Shown here: one piece after another, positions 16,080 to 24,452 of the stretch
Layout of the letters: the number at the start of each line of letters is the position of its first letter
Numbering within the stretch: position 1 is the stretch's first letter
Source: Spirochaetia bacterium
GTDB lineage: Bacteria > Spirochaetota > Spirochaetia > CAKZLE01
Reading direction: 5' to 3'
DNA: 64,000 nt
Assembly: GCA_021736385.1 (NCBI GenBank)
Contig: JAIPFY010000001.1
Coordinates: forward strand, 73,457-137,456
Program-made: the position numbers and the translations under genes
Notes under the pieces: generated by a model
Told to the model about the DNA's origin: nothing
Database searches by the model: none
What the model saw: the letters and a program-made list of their open reading frames with translations, nothing else

Positions 16080-17333
16080 CTACCCCGTCTGCATGTTCAG
16101 CATCGAAACCAGTGCATCAGTCACAGCTTCAAGACGATGTTCGTCAACATCTGTCCGACCGGGAGCCACTTCATACCCGCCCTCCTGGTAGGCCTGTGCC
16201 GTAGGGAGATAGCCGGCCCACCCATTGGTGTTGGTAGCGAACAGTGTATAGGGTGACGGTGCTGCAGCGAGCAGATCAAGACTTGCCTGAGTGAAGCACT
16301 CGGCTCCCGCACAGGCGATGGCAGCCTGCCCGATATGCAGGACACTCAAGGCAACCGGTACATCATCAGGGTGTTTTGCCGGCAGTATGCATGATGCACT
16401 GTGAATGCTTTCGGTCTCTACAGGAGTCCTTGCGGCATACGCGGCAAGCACGGCATAACCTGCAGCTGTACCGATGATCCGTACGGCTTCCGGATTCTGC
16501 TGGGTCGCAAGATAGGGCTCAGTATCGCCGCATGCTCCGAGGGTGAACATGGCCCGGGTACCCGCCCCGAGATTCTGTTCGATCGCAGCACAGGCCGCCC
16601 CGGGATAATCCGCACTGATGAGCGTGCTGTGCTTGCCCATGACTACCGGATGCAGAGCTACCGAGAAGAGGACGATCCGCTTCAGGTCACGAGGAACAAG
16701 ATAGGAGTCATAGCGCGGATCATCGATCACCTCGAAGATAAGGACAGGTATCCGGTCCTCTACCGGACCATCAAGTACCGCAGTTTCCCGCTCCCACAGG
16801 CTGAAACAGTTCACCGTCGCCCCGTCTTCACCCCTGCCCCTCCTGTTGAACCCGAGGGTAGCCCTGGCCGTCGTATAGAAGCATTCAGCCGGGACAGGAG
16901 CACTTCTTGCATACCCTATCGTGCGTATGATGGTCTCTTTCAGCATCTGAAGATACTGTTCAGACTCTTTTCCAAATCGGTCATATATCGAAGAGATTTC
17001 ATCACCGCTGCCGATCTCATCCCACGGGTTCGTGGTTATCGGACCTGAATGGGTATGAGACACACAGATGCATACGTTGTCCTCAGGGATGCCGAAGGTC
17101 TCCCGGATCAGCTGCCTGACCTGGAGGAGGTATTCATTCGTGAGGATACATAGGTCCACGGTGATCAGCAGCTGTTCACTGGAGGAATCAGTTATTGACA
17201 GTACCTTGAGGTACAGATCATCAAGTATTCCGGTTGGCCGCCCATCATAGATGAATCGGTGTTCGTATCCTTCAAGAGGAAGTCCGGGCAGCGCTGGCGT
17301 TATGAGGGCCTGATGGTATCCGATGTGTATCAT
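16080..17333 (-). CDS. Neutral-ceramidase-superfamily hydrolase
   Basis: About 417 residues. The N-terminal half matches the neutral/alkaline non-lysosomal ceramidase-like family that is common in bacterial carbohydrate loci: IGYHQALITPALPGLPLEGY, LDDLYLKVLSITDSSSEQLL, and the metal-site motif ICVSHTHSGP. Later come LHPVVMGKHSTLISADYPG and FTLGACGD. No signal peptide is present, so it is intracellular. Members of this family outside true ceramidases probably remove acyl groups from amides or esters. In this operon it could deacylate an imported N-acyl amino sugar, an attractive but untested match to the aminotransferase. Start ATG 17333 has GAGGT upstream and overlaps the response-regulator stop. 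Confidence 0.75.
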   Translation of the reverse strand: MIHIGYHQALITPALPGLPLEGYEHRFIYDGRPTGILDDLYLKVLSITDSSSEQLLITVDLCILTNEYLLQVRQLIRETFGIPEDNVCICVSHTHSGPITTNPWDEIGSGDEISSIYDRFGKESEQYLQMLKETIIRTIGYARSAPVPAECFYTTARATLGFNRRGRGEDGATVNCFSLWERETAVLDGPVEDRIPVLIFEVIDDPRYDSYLVPRDLKRIVLFSVALHPVVMGKHSTLISADYPGAACAAIEQNLGAGTRAMFTLGACGDTEPYLATQQNPEAVRIIGTAAGYAVLAAYAARTPVETESIHSASCILPAKHPDDVPVALSVLHIGQAAIACAGAECFTQASLDLLAAAPSPYTLFATNTNGWAGYLPTAQAYQEGGYEVAPGRTDVDEHRLEAVTDALVSMLNMQTG

Positions 17334-17337
17334 ATGT

Positions 17338-18024
17338 TCAACCTCGATCATGTAATTCTGTCACGATCCGCACTGCATCATGTCCGATGAGCAGCGCGGC
17401 TACCTCTTTCATACTGCGTTTCTTGAACTTCTTCAGGATGTTGCTCACATGCGCCCGCACCGTGGTGCGTTCGATGAACCGTATCTCTGCGATCGCATGG
17501 TAGCTCATCCCTTCAAGGTAGAGCGCAAGGATGTCAAGCTCACTGCGGGTCAGGGAGTTGATGATCTGGAACAGTGCACTCAACTGCCTCTGCTGGATCC
17601 GTATCCGGGCAAACTCATTACGCATCTTGTTCGCCACCACAGGCCTCATGGTTGCCTGTCCCCTGTAGGCATTGCGTATGGCTTCCATGATCACCTGAGG
17701 ATCCTCGGTCTTGAGAATATAGTCGGTGACCCCTGCTTCGAATGATGAGAAGATCAGGTCATCTTCCTTATGGATGGTCAGCATGATGATGCAGATCTCA
17801 GGATTCACCTGCTTGATCTGCCATGCTGCCTGGATACCGTCATCCTCATCATCCATCTGGATGTCCAGCAGTACGATATCAGGTTCATGCTCTCTGACAG
17901 CCTCTACTGCCTCGACACCATTCTTGCAGACAGCAAGCACCTCCATATCAGGCTCTTCACTGATCATGGTCTCGAAATAGGTCCTTATCCTCGGTAAGTC
18001 ATCAGCGATCACGATTCGTATCAT
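17338..18024 (-). CDS. Response regulator, receiver plus LuxR-type helix-turn-helix
   Basis: 228 residues. The receiver domain (1-120) has acidic pair ADD near residue 8, phospho-acceptor Asp in IVLLDIQMDDED, and conserved Thr and Lys in MLTIHKED and YILKTED. The C-terminal DNA-binding domain (about 155-215) has SLTRSELDILALYLEGMSYH and RTTVRAHVSNILKKF of the NarL/LuxR class. It should be activated by the membrane kinase encoded at 14557-16074. It probably binds the operon promoter upstream of the binding-protein gene (23420-23670), where repeated TTTGGTATCAT boxes occur. It lies 14 bp after the dehydrogenase gene. Confidence 0.92.
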   Translation of the reverse strand: MIRIVIADDLPRIRTYFETMISEEPDMEVLAVCKNGVEAVEAVREHEPDIVLLDIQMDDEDDGIQAAWQIKQVNPEICIIMLTIHKEDDLIFSSFEAGVTDYILKTEDPQVIMEAIRNAYRGQATMRPVVANKMRNEFARIRIQQRQLSALFQIINSLTRSELDILALYLEGMSYHAIAEIRFIERTTVRAHVSNILKKFKKRSMKEVAALLIGHDAVRIVTELHDRG

Positions 18025-18038
18025 GCGTTATCCCGTTA

Positions 18039-19085
18039 TCATCCCTGTTCTGCTTCGATCATACAGCGTTGATGAGTCTCTGATGACCTGAAGATACCCT
18101 CGATGACAGCGACGATATGACAGGCCCATCGGCCGGTATTGGTATACGCGGCTCCAGTTTCCAGATGTGCACACATCAGTTCTATACCCAGCCCTCTATT
18201 GTTATCAGTATACCTGCCTTCTGCGGGAATGGAAGACCACACACCGGTCTCTTTCGTATAAAGCTGCAGCACTCCTCCGAAGAAGTTCGGATCAGGGAAC
18301 TTCAAGCTGCCCCCGGTGCCGTAGATCTCAATTGGGGGAAGATGGGTCTGATGGATGTCAAAACTCATGAGCAGTGTACCGATGACACCGTTGCAGAAGG
18401 TGAGTACCGCCTCGATGGTCGTAGGGACTTCTACTGCCAGCACCTCTCCCGCCCTTGGCCCGGTAGCGATCACCCGTCTGGCAGCACTGGTGATGGTAGT
18501 CGCTGTCACAGCTGCTACCGGTCCCAGACATGCTATCAGAGCGCTGAGATAGTACGGTCCCATATCCCAGAGCGGGCCGCCGCCGGACTGATAGTAGAAG
18601 TCAGGATTCGGATGCCATCGTTCGTGTCCGGGGGTGGTCATAGCGGCAGTGAAGGCAACAGGAGTACCGATGCCTCCACTGCCTATGATACGTTTTGCCT
18701 TCTGTATCGATGAGCCGAGAAAGGTATCCGGAGCACAGCCTACCGCGAGCGACGATGCGTCTGCAATATCGATGAGCTCTCTCGCGCTATCGGTATCCAG
18801 AGCCAGAGGTTTCTCACTGTAGAGATGTTTCCCTGCTTGAAGGATCCTCTTTGAAAGCACGGCGTGTACTGCCGGAGGGGTAAGGTTGATCACCAGCCCT
18901 ATCTCAGGATCATCAAGCAGGTCTTCTACAGAGACGGCAGTCCCCACACCGGTTCTCATGCATAGATCCTCTGCCGAGTGCATGTTCATATCTGCACACG
19001 CCACGATCTGAATATGATCGAAGTCTCTCGCATTCTCCGCATAGATGGTACTGATCGTTCCGCATCCTATGATCCCTGTCTTCAT
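18039..19085 (-). CDS. Gfo/Idh/MocA-family sugar dehydrogenase
   Basis: 348 residues of usual length. The N-terminal Rossmann fold begins TGIIGCGTISTIYAENA, the conserved catalytic-lysine motif is YSEKPLALD, and the C-terminal substrate domain contains GGGPLWDMGPYYLSAL. These enzymes oxidise or reduce sugar hydroxyl/keto groups with NAD(P). The start overlaps the aminotransferase stop (ATGA), so the two are made in fixed ratio. A DegT aminotransferase with a Gfo/Idh oxidoreductase recalls kanosamine-type 3-amino-3-deoxysugar pathways (NtdA/NtdC, RifK/RifL). Here, inside an import operon, the pair could run in the catabolic direction (inference). Confidence 0.9.
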   Translation of the reverse strand: MKTGIIGCGTISTIYAENARDFDHIQIVACADMNMHSAEDLCMRTGVGTAVSVEDLLDDPEIGLVINLTPPAVHAVLSKRILQAGKHLYSEKPLALDTDSARELIDIADASSLAVGCAPDTFLGSSIQKAKRIIGSGGIGTPVAFTAAMTTPGHERWHPNPDFYYQSGGGPLWDMGPYYLSALIACLGPVAAVTATTITSAARRVIATGPRAGEVLAVEVPTTIEAVLTFCNGVIGTLLMSFDIHQTHLPPIEIYGTGGSLKFPDPNFFGGVLQLYTKETGVWSSIPAEGRYTDNNRGLGIELMCAHLETGAAYTNTGRWACHIVAVIEGIFRSSETHQRCMIEAEQG

Positions 19086-20242
19086 ATTGCCCTGCCTGCA
19101 GCTTCACACCTGCCGATGATTGCATCGAGCTCTTCTTCAGTCCAATCCGGATTGATGCTGATACAGGCAACACGGCTCATAAGATCCAGACTGGTACAGT
19201 AATCCTCAGTCTGGAATTCGAGTCTCAGATCCCTGTTTGCTTCCATTTTGTAGGGATTATAGAAGTCGTTCTGCCCCCCGAGTCTTTCGTAGAGGGGGCT
19301 CCAGTTCTTGAACACATGTTTATCACTGTTGATCGGCAGCCAGAACAGACCTTCTGCAGCACCACAGAAGGCATCGGCCTGTGCCGGGCTGTCAAAGATG
19401 AAACCTGCAGTGGTCCCGCAGTCTCCCTGGATGTCGTGCGAATCGATCGCAGTAAGATCGACTGATGCGATCAGCTGCTGTTTTCTGGCTCTCAGATCAC
19501 TGAGGATCCCTTCGAGACGGGACTGCTGGACCCGAAGGATCGCACCGGTGATCTCACTGATCCTGTGTTGATTACCAGTGAATACCGGTACACTCAACTC
19601 CGCTGCATAGGGTCTGAAAGCAGTCCCTCCATCATGATAGATCAATGCCCGTTCAAAGATGGTCCTGTCATCAGTCACGACAGCTCCTCCCTCCCCTGCC
19701 GAGAGGATCTTGAAGTGGTTGAAGCTGAATGCCCCGGCATCGCCGAGAGAACCCAGCCGCCTGTCGCGGTAACTGCCCCCGTCTGCCTGACAGGCGTCTT
19801 CAAGCACCTGAAGATGATACTCCTCGGCAATCTCAAGGATCTGCTGCATGTCGCAGGGGAATCCGTTGATATGGACCGGTATGATACATGCGGTGTGTTC
19901 AGTGATCTTCTTCCGTATATCACGACAGTCGATAGTAAGACTCTGATCGATATCAGCGATCACCGGGATCGCCCCGACAGCAAGGACCGCGATAGCCGTT
20001 GCCATGAAGGTATATGCAGGAATGATCACTTCATCCCCGGGACCGATCTGCATACCGACCAGTGCACTGATGAGCGCATTCGTTCCCCCGGAGACTGCCA
20101 GGCAGTAGCGACTGCCGATCAGCTCCGCCCATTCTTTCTCAAACTGATCAGCCTCTTTGAGCGGTGAGTTGATCCTGAACAGGTAGTTACTGTCAAAGAC
20201 GCGTTGTACCGCATCCAGTTCTTCTTTTCCGATTCTGTACAT
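19082..20242 (-). CDS. DegT/DnrJ/EryC1-family PLP sugar aminotransferase
   Basis: 386 residues with family landmarks: SGGTNALISAL, GDEVIIPAYTFMATA, EDACQADGG, and the PLP-lysine segment GAFSFNHFKILSAGEGG. The family transfers an amino group to keto sugars, or the reverse, in amino-sugar metabolism. The pairing with an overlapping Gfo/Idh dehydrogenase and location directly behind two ABC permease genes (16 bp) is unusual, since most relatives sit in biosynthetic clusters. A catabolic role, removing the amino group of an imported amino sugar, fits the context but is not shown by the sequence. The start ATG 20242 is preceded by a GGAGGTACTCTC stretch. Confidence 0.9.
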   Translation of the reverse strand: MYRIGKEELDAVQRVFDSNYLFRINSPLKEADQFEKEWAELIGSRYCLAVSGGTNALISALVGMQIGPGDEVIIPAYTFMATAIAVLAVGAIPVIADIDQSLTIDCRDIRKKITEHTACIIPVHINGFPCDMQQILEIAEEYHLQVLEDACQADGGSYRDRRLGSLGDAGAFSFNHFKILSAGEGGAVVTDDRTIFERALIYHDGGTAFRPYAAELSVPVFTGNQHRISEITGAILRVQQSRLEGILSDLRARKQQLIASVDLTAIDSHDIQGDCGTTAGFIFDSPAQADAFCGAAEGLFWLPINSDKHVFKNWSPLYERLGGQNDFYNPYKMEANRDLRLEFQTEDYCTSLDLMSRVACISINPDWTEEELDAIIGRCEAAGRAI

Positions 20243-20258
20243 GAGAGTACCTCCGTCA

Positions 20259-21101
20259 TTATTCTTTGATCGCCCCTCGGGTCAATCCTGATATGAAATA
20301 GTTGCTCATAGAGAAATAGAGTATGATCATCGGGATGATGGACATCATCGACCCTGCCAGCATGAGGTTCCAGGATGAAGCAACCTGTCCGGAGGTCTTC
20401 AGGCCTACGACCGCCACGGTCAGGGTCTTGAGCACAGGCTTGGACATGGTGAAGACCAGCGGCAGAAGATAGTCGTTCCAGGTCTCACCGAACGTGAGCA
20501 GTGCGATGGTGGCTATGATCGGTTTGATCAGCGGCAGGATGATGTTCCAGTAGATACGAAAGAAACTGCAGCCGTCGATCCTCGCTGCTTCATCAAGGGA
20601 ACGGGGGACAGAGTCGATATAGGTCTTGGCCAGAAAGATCATGGTCATATTGACCGTGAAGACCCTCAGGATGATATATCCCCATAGAGATGCATGTATA
20701 TGCAGGAACTTGGCTACCTGAAGCTGCGGATAGATCATGATCGGACCCCAGCTGAGGAACATGGTAGCGATGAAGAGAGAGAACAGGAGGTTCTTTCCTC
20801 TGAAGGAACCTCTCGAGAATGCATAACCGGTCATCGTCGCTACGAGCAGGATACCGGCTATCGTCATGGATGTCACGAACAGACTGTTTACCGTATATCT
20901 CTTGAAGTTCGCCATATTCCATGCTTCAACGTAGTTCTCCCAGCGCGGCACTTCCGGGAACAGGTTCCCTCCTGCAGTGAGGATCTCCATGTTACTTTTC
21001 AGGGAGGCGAACAGGGTGATCAGCAGGGGAAAGAGGAATACTGCAGTGATAGCGCACAGGCCGACGAATATGATCCTTGAAGAAGTGGTCCTGCGTATCA
21101 T
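20259..21101 (-). CDS. ABC sugar transporter permease, MalG type
   Basis: 280 residues with six predicted transmembrane segments and the cytoplasmic EAA loop SLDEAARIDGCSFFRIYWNI, which contacts the ATPase. It ends in the family-typical YFISGLTRGAIKE. It is the inner-membrane partner of the MalF-type permease just upstream, whose stop it overlaps (ATGA), and of the binding protein at 22067. No ATP-binding subunit is encoded in the operon, so a shared MsmK/UgpC-like ATPase encoded elsewhere is expected. Confidence 0.93.
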   Translation of the reverse strand: MIRRTTSSRIIFVGLCAITAVFLFPLLITLFASLKSNMEILTAGGNLFPEVPRWENYVEAWNMANFKRYTVNSLFVTSMTIAGILLVATMTGYAFSRGSFRGKNLLFSLFIATMFLSWGPIMIYPQLQVAKFLHIHASLWGYIILRVFTVNMTMIFLAKTYIDSVPRSLDEAARIDGCSFFRIYWNIILPLIKPIIATIALLTFGETWNDYLLPLVFTMSKPVLKTLTVAVVGLKTSGQVASSWNLMLAGSMMSIIPMIILYFSMSNYFISGLTRGAIKE

Positions 21102-21997
21102 ACGGAATCCTCCTTACGGGTGAGCAGTAGATATGCGATGGTGATCAGCCCGATGATCAGCGCTGATACAGTACCTGCTGCGGCAGAATAGCCGATCTGC
21201 GGGGCTCGGGCCCCCTGTGAGAAGAAGTATTTGAATACGAAGGTCATCATATTCTCAGACCGGCCTCCCGGAGCTCCGTTGGTAAGGACCAGGGCAAGAT
21301 CAGCAGATTTCAGCGTACCGATGATAGCAAGCAGGGTTATGACTTTCGTCATTCGTTTGAGCATCGGCAGGGTGATATGGAAGAACTGCGTTCGAGTACC
21401 AGCTCCATCGATAGCCGCACTTTCATATAATTCAGGACTGATGCTCTGAAGAGCTGTCAGAAAGAACACCATATTGATCCCGACACACTGCCAGACAGAT
21501 GCAATTATGATCACCGCAAGTGCATGGGCTCGCGTTCCGAACCAGTTTATCGGAGTGGTGATCAGATGCATATCCATCAGCAGATTGTTTACGATCCCCT
21601 CGTATGAGGCAAATAGGAAGGAGAAGATCAATCCGATGATCACAGCACTGAGAATGTACGGCATGAAGATGATGACCCTGAACACATTAGCCGATCGCAT
21701 CTTCCGGTTCAGCAGGACTGCCAGGATGAGAGCAAGGGGGAGCTCGATGAGCAATTTACCGCTGATGATGAACGTGTTCGCCACTGCGGTCCAGTAGTTC
21801 GGATCTCTGGTGAACAATCGTACGTAATGGTCAAAGCCGATAAAGACAGTCTGTCCTCCGATCCTTCTGGTGAACGAAAGAGCCAGGACATACCCTATCG
21901 TATAGACGCTGAATATGATAAGACCGAGAAACGACGGGAGGATCATAAGGAGAGCCTCCCTGCTGTTTCGATTGACTTGTTGAAGTGATGGCATCAT
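21098..21997 (-). CDS. ABC sugar transporter permease, MalF type
   Basis: 299 residues with six transmembrane segments (first LMILPSFLGLIIFSVYTIGY) and EAA loop ELYESAAIDGAGTRTQFFHI followed by LPMLK. It forms the heterodimeric channel with the MalG-type protein. It follows the binding-protein gene after 69 bp that contain an 11-bp perfect hairpin, a layout that usually lets the binding protein be made in excess. Confidence 0.93.
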   Translation of the reverse strand: MMPSLQQVNRNSREALLMILPSFLGLIIFSVYTIGYVLALSFTRRIGGQTVFIGFDHYVRLFTRDPNYWTAVANTFIISGKLLIELPLALILAVLLNRKMRSANVFRVIIFMPYILSAVIIGLIFSFLFASYEGIVNNLLMDMHLITTPINWFGTRAHALAVIIIASVWQCVGINMVFFLTALQSISPELYESAAIDGAGTRTQFFHITLPMLKRMTKVITLLAIIGTLKSADLALVLTNGAPGGRSENMMTFVFKYFFSQGARAPQIGYSAAAGTVSALIIGLITIAYLLLTRKEDSV

Positions 21998-22020
21998 GGG
22001 TATCCTTTCTGACTGAGATC

Positions 22021-22051
22021 CTGCCGGCCTGTCATATCGTCAGGCCGGCAG
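22021..22051 (-). terminator. Hairpin after the binding-protein gene
   Basis: CTGCCGGCCTG, a 9-base loop, CAGGCCGGCAG: a perfect 11-bp GC-rich stem without a T-tract. It lies between the solute-binding protein gene and the permease genes and probably protects the 3' end of the binding-protein mRNA or partly stops transcription. Confidence 0.5.
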
Positions 22052-22066
22052 CGTTATGGATCGAGG

Positions 22067-23419
22067 TTACTGTGCCAAAGCCGGTGAGTAGTCGGGGATC
22101 TGGAAATCGGCGAGGTCGATCTCATTATCAGCAACAGCCCGCTGCAATGCGGCATTGTAGGCTGCATTGGCTTTTTCCACTGCTTCATCGATCGAGTACT
22201 GGCCAGCTACGGCATTGTAGAAGATGATGTCATAGGTATCGCCTTCTACACTGACACTGGGGACCACCGGATACACGGTATTGTTCGTGACATCAGAGAA
22301 CTCGGCAAACCCCATGACATCTGGAGCTGTCGCTTCAGCTGCGATGGTCGGGTTCACCGGGATGTTCTTGGCCGCTTCATATTTCATGGCTACGATCTCA
22401 TCGCTGTTGAGCCACTTGTAGACTTCCCATACCGCATCTTCCTTTGCTGACTCGATACCGCTTCCGAGCCACCACTCGCCTTCTGATACCAGTTCACTCT
22501 TATACTTGAAGCCGGTAGCTTCAGGGACCGGTACTTCGGTGATGCCCATATCGATCTTCACGGGGAACTGGTCATTGAATACAGCGACATCCCATGATAC
22601 GGCGAACATCATACCGACGTTCCCTTCTGCGAACTGTGCTCTTGCGGTATCATTGTCCAGACCTTCCGCTCCCGGGAACAGGCTGTTCTCATCTTTCAAC
22701 TGTTTTACCATAGCAGTATAGGGCTTGAGGGTACTGAAATCGAACTTGCCATTCCTGTAGTCGAACTCCTTTCGCCCGAAACCGCCGCCAATCGTATAGG
22801 TTCCAGCCCAGGCCCAGAATCCTTCACCCCATTTGAAGGGAAGAGCGACGCCGAACTTCTTTCCGTTTGACGCTTCAGTGATGGTCCGTGCATATGCTAC
22901 GACGTCCTCATAGGTCCTCGGTGGCTGTTCAGGGTCAAGCCCGCAGGCCGCAAAGAGGTCTTTGTTGTAGACCATGCGCATGGTGAACGCGAACTGAGGG
23001 ATCGAGTAGACTTCACCGCCATAGGAGGTGACATTGTTGATGTCAACATTGAAGGGAAAGGCTCCTACCCAGTCTTCAGTATCAAAGGATGTCAACGGCT
23101 GAATGACTCCCTTGTTCACCCCTTCAGCTATCGATTCATCCAGATTCATGATATCGGGACCGCTTCCTGACTGGAAAGCGATCGTATAGATGTCAATGAA
23201 ATCATCACCATAGATCTGATAGTTGATCTCAATACCCTTCTCTTTCCCGATCGTCTGGTTGAACTGCTCAACCTGATTGACCATCAGGTCCTTATCATGT
23301 CTGTTTCTTGTCCAGACATCGACGACTGTCGGGGCATCAACACGTTCCTGAGCTCCTCCGGCAAATAGTGCCACAGGAAACAGACAGAGAATCAACGCGA
23401 TACTTATTACTCTTTTCAT
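22067..23419 (-). CDS. ABC sugar transporter solute-binding protein
   Basis: About 450 residues of the extracellular sugar-binding family 1. Signal peptide MKRVISIALILCLFPVALFA, with cleavage probably before GGAQE and no lipobox Cys, so it is soluble in the periplasm. Motifs typical of the family include VDVWTRNRHD, the early hinge segment GSGPDIMNLDE, FAEGNVGMMFAVSWD and SEGEWWLGSG. The track ORF begins 14 codons earlier, but ATG 23419 has GGAGG 6 bases upstream. It is the first gene of the nine-gene operon. Large-oligosaccharide binding is likely from size, but the ligand cannot be told from sequence alone. Confidence 0.93.
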   Translation of the reverse strand: MKRVISIALILCLFPVALFAGGAQERVDAPTVVDVWTRNRHDKDLMVNQVEQFNQTIGKEKGIEINYQIYGDDFIDIYTIAFQSGSGPDIMNLDESIAEGVNKGVIQPLTSFDTEDWVGAFPFNVDINNVTSYGGEVYSIPQFAFTMRMVYNKDLFAACGLDPEQPPRTYEDVVAYARTITEASNGKKFGVALPFKWGEGFWAWAGTYTIGGGFGRKEFDYRNGKFDFSTLKPYTAMVKQLKDENSLFPGAEGLDNDTARAQFAEGNVGMMFAVSWDVAVFNDQFPVKIDMGITEVPVPEATGFKYKSELVSEGEWWLGSGIESAKEDAVWEVYKWLNSDEIVAMKYEAAKNIPVNPTIAAEATAPDVMGFAEFSDVTNNTVYPVVPSVSVEGDTYDIIFYNAVAGQYSIDEAVEKANAAYNAALQRAVADNEIDLADFQIPDYSPALAQ

Positions 23420-23519
23420 ATGATTCCTCCTTGAATTACTGCATATGATGCTAGCATGCACCTGGGCAGCCCGACAGTACCGATTTTTCTAAACATCTTA
23501 TCTCAAAAGAGATATCCAG

Positions 23520-23667
23520 ATGATACCAAACTCACTCCAGCAGGGTCCAGATCGATCGCATACCGGAAGCAGCCCCGAACGATGCCCAAACGGTCAATCT
23601 GCACTGCCTCATACCCCCTGACAGCTTGTGTTCATATCCTGTTTTTGCTATGATACCAAATAGCAAA
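23520..23667 (-). promoter_or_regulatory. Repeated boxes upstream of the sugar operon
   Basis: ATGATACCAAA occurs exactly twice here (23520-23530 and 23650-23660). The second copy forms the centre of a dyad, TTTGCTA (23644-23650) and TAGCAAA (23661-23667). The boxes lie about 100 and 230 bp upstream of the binding-protein start and are good candidates for the operon's response regulator or another activator. The core promoter was not recognised with confidence. Confidence 0.4.
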
Positions 23668-23941
23668 TGAGTTCACTACTGTATCTGGTGAAACTGAGAT
23701 GGCATCTCAGGATCGCCATGACAGTACTCGGTACTGCAGCAGGAGCTGTGAGGCAGGGGTTCCCTGCTTCACAGCTGTCCAGATCATGCTGATCGGGAGG
23801 TTTTCGTTATGCAAGACGTGCATACCATGATACTATTTCAAGAGAAAGCAGTCGTATTTCCGTGAAGACCTCCCAGGATCTCAGGATGAGAGCATATGAT
23901 CACAGCCCGGAATCCCTCAGGGTCCCGGATAGAGGATGTGG
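23668..23941 (+). promoter_or_regulatory. Leader of the NTF2/SDR/desaturase operon with hairpins and a tiny ORF
   Basis: Two structures are seen. One is a 15-bp stem (AGCTGTGAGGCAGGG with CCCTGCTTCACAGCT, one G-U) at 23744-23776. The other is a possible 18-codon ORF (ATG 23809, begins MQDVHTMILF, TGA 23863-23865) with GGGAGG 8 bases upstream. That ribosome binding site (GGGAGGTTTTC, 23795-23805) can pair with GAAGACCTCCC (23864-23874), which overlaps the tiny ORF's stop. This could be a translational leader controlling the genes from 23942 onward, or chance. Confidence 0.3.
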
Positions 23942-24448
23942 ATGACTATGGAACAGCAGCTACTTGATACAGAGCAGGATCAACACAATCAGGAGAACCA
24001 AGGACCTGTGGAATACCGGATACAGGATGTAGAGCAGCTCATCGATCTCTGGACCAATATCTACCGGGATGACGGGAGACCAGACTGGACTCATATGCTG
24101 CCCTACTACGATGATGATATCTATTTCAGGGATACGATCCAGGAAATCCATGGAAAAGAGGATTTCATCCGTATGACCAGGCGTCTGTCAGAGCGTTCGG
24201 GGAATCTTGTGATGGAGATCGTCAACGCCGCACAGCGGGGACAGATATTCTTCCTTGAATGGGAGATGACCTTGAGTTTCAAGAAATACCCGAACTCCAC
24301 GTTATACGGATCCAGCAGGGTCACGGTCAACGATGAGGGTAAGATCATCGAGCAGAGAGATTACTATGATCTCTGGGGTGATATCTTCGATAACATCCCG
24401 AGATTCAATAAGGCATACCGTAAATTCGTGAAAAAGAAGTTTGGTTAG
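23942..24448 (+). CDS. NTF2/SnoaL-like domain protein
   Basis: About 168 residues. The core (30-150) has an NTF2-like cone fold signature: VEQLIDLWTNIYR, then PDWTHMLPYYDDDIYFRDT, IHGKEDFIRMTRRL and IIEQRDYYDLWGD. Such small proteins are cyclases, isomerases, hydratases or ligand-binding subunits, and the catalytic set here cannot be assigned. A GAGG site precedes ATG 23942; nearby ATGs at 23936 and 23948 are alternatives. It is followed after 4 bp by an SDR and then a phytoene-desaturase-like enzyme, so a joint lipid or isoprenoid modification pathway is likely (inference). Two further, different SnoaL-like proteins occur at 50942-52034. Confidence 0.7.
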   Translation: MTMEQQLLDTEQDQHNQENQGPVEYRIQDVEQLIDLWTNIYRDDGRPDWTHMLPYYDDDIYFRDTIQEIHGKEDFIRMTRRLSERSGNLVMEIVNAAQRGQIFFLEWEMTLSFKKYPNSTLYGSSRVTVNDEGKIIEQRDYYDLWGDIFDNIPRFNKAYRKFVKKKFG

Positions 24449-24452
24449 ACAC

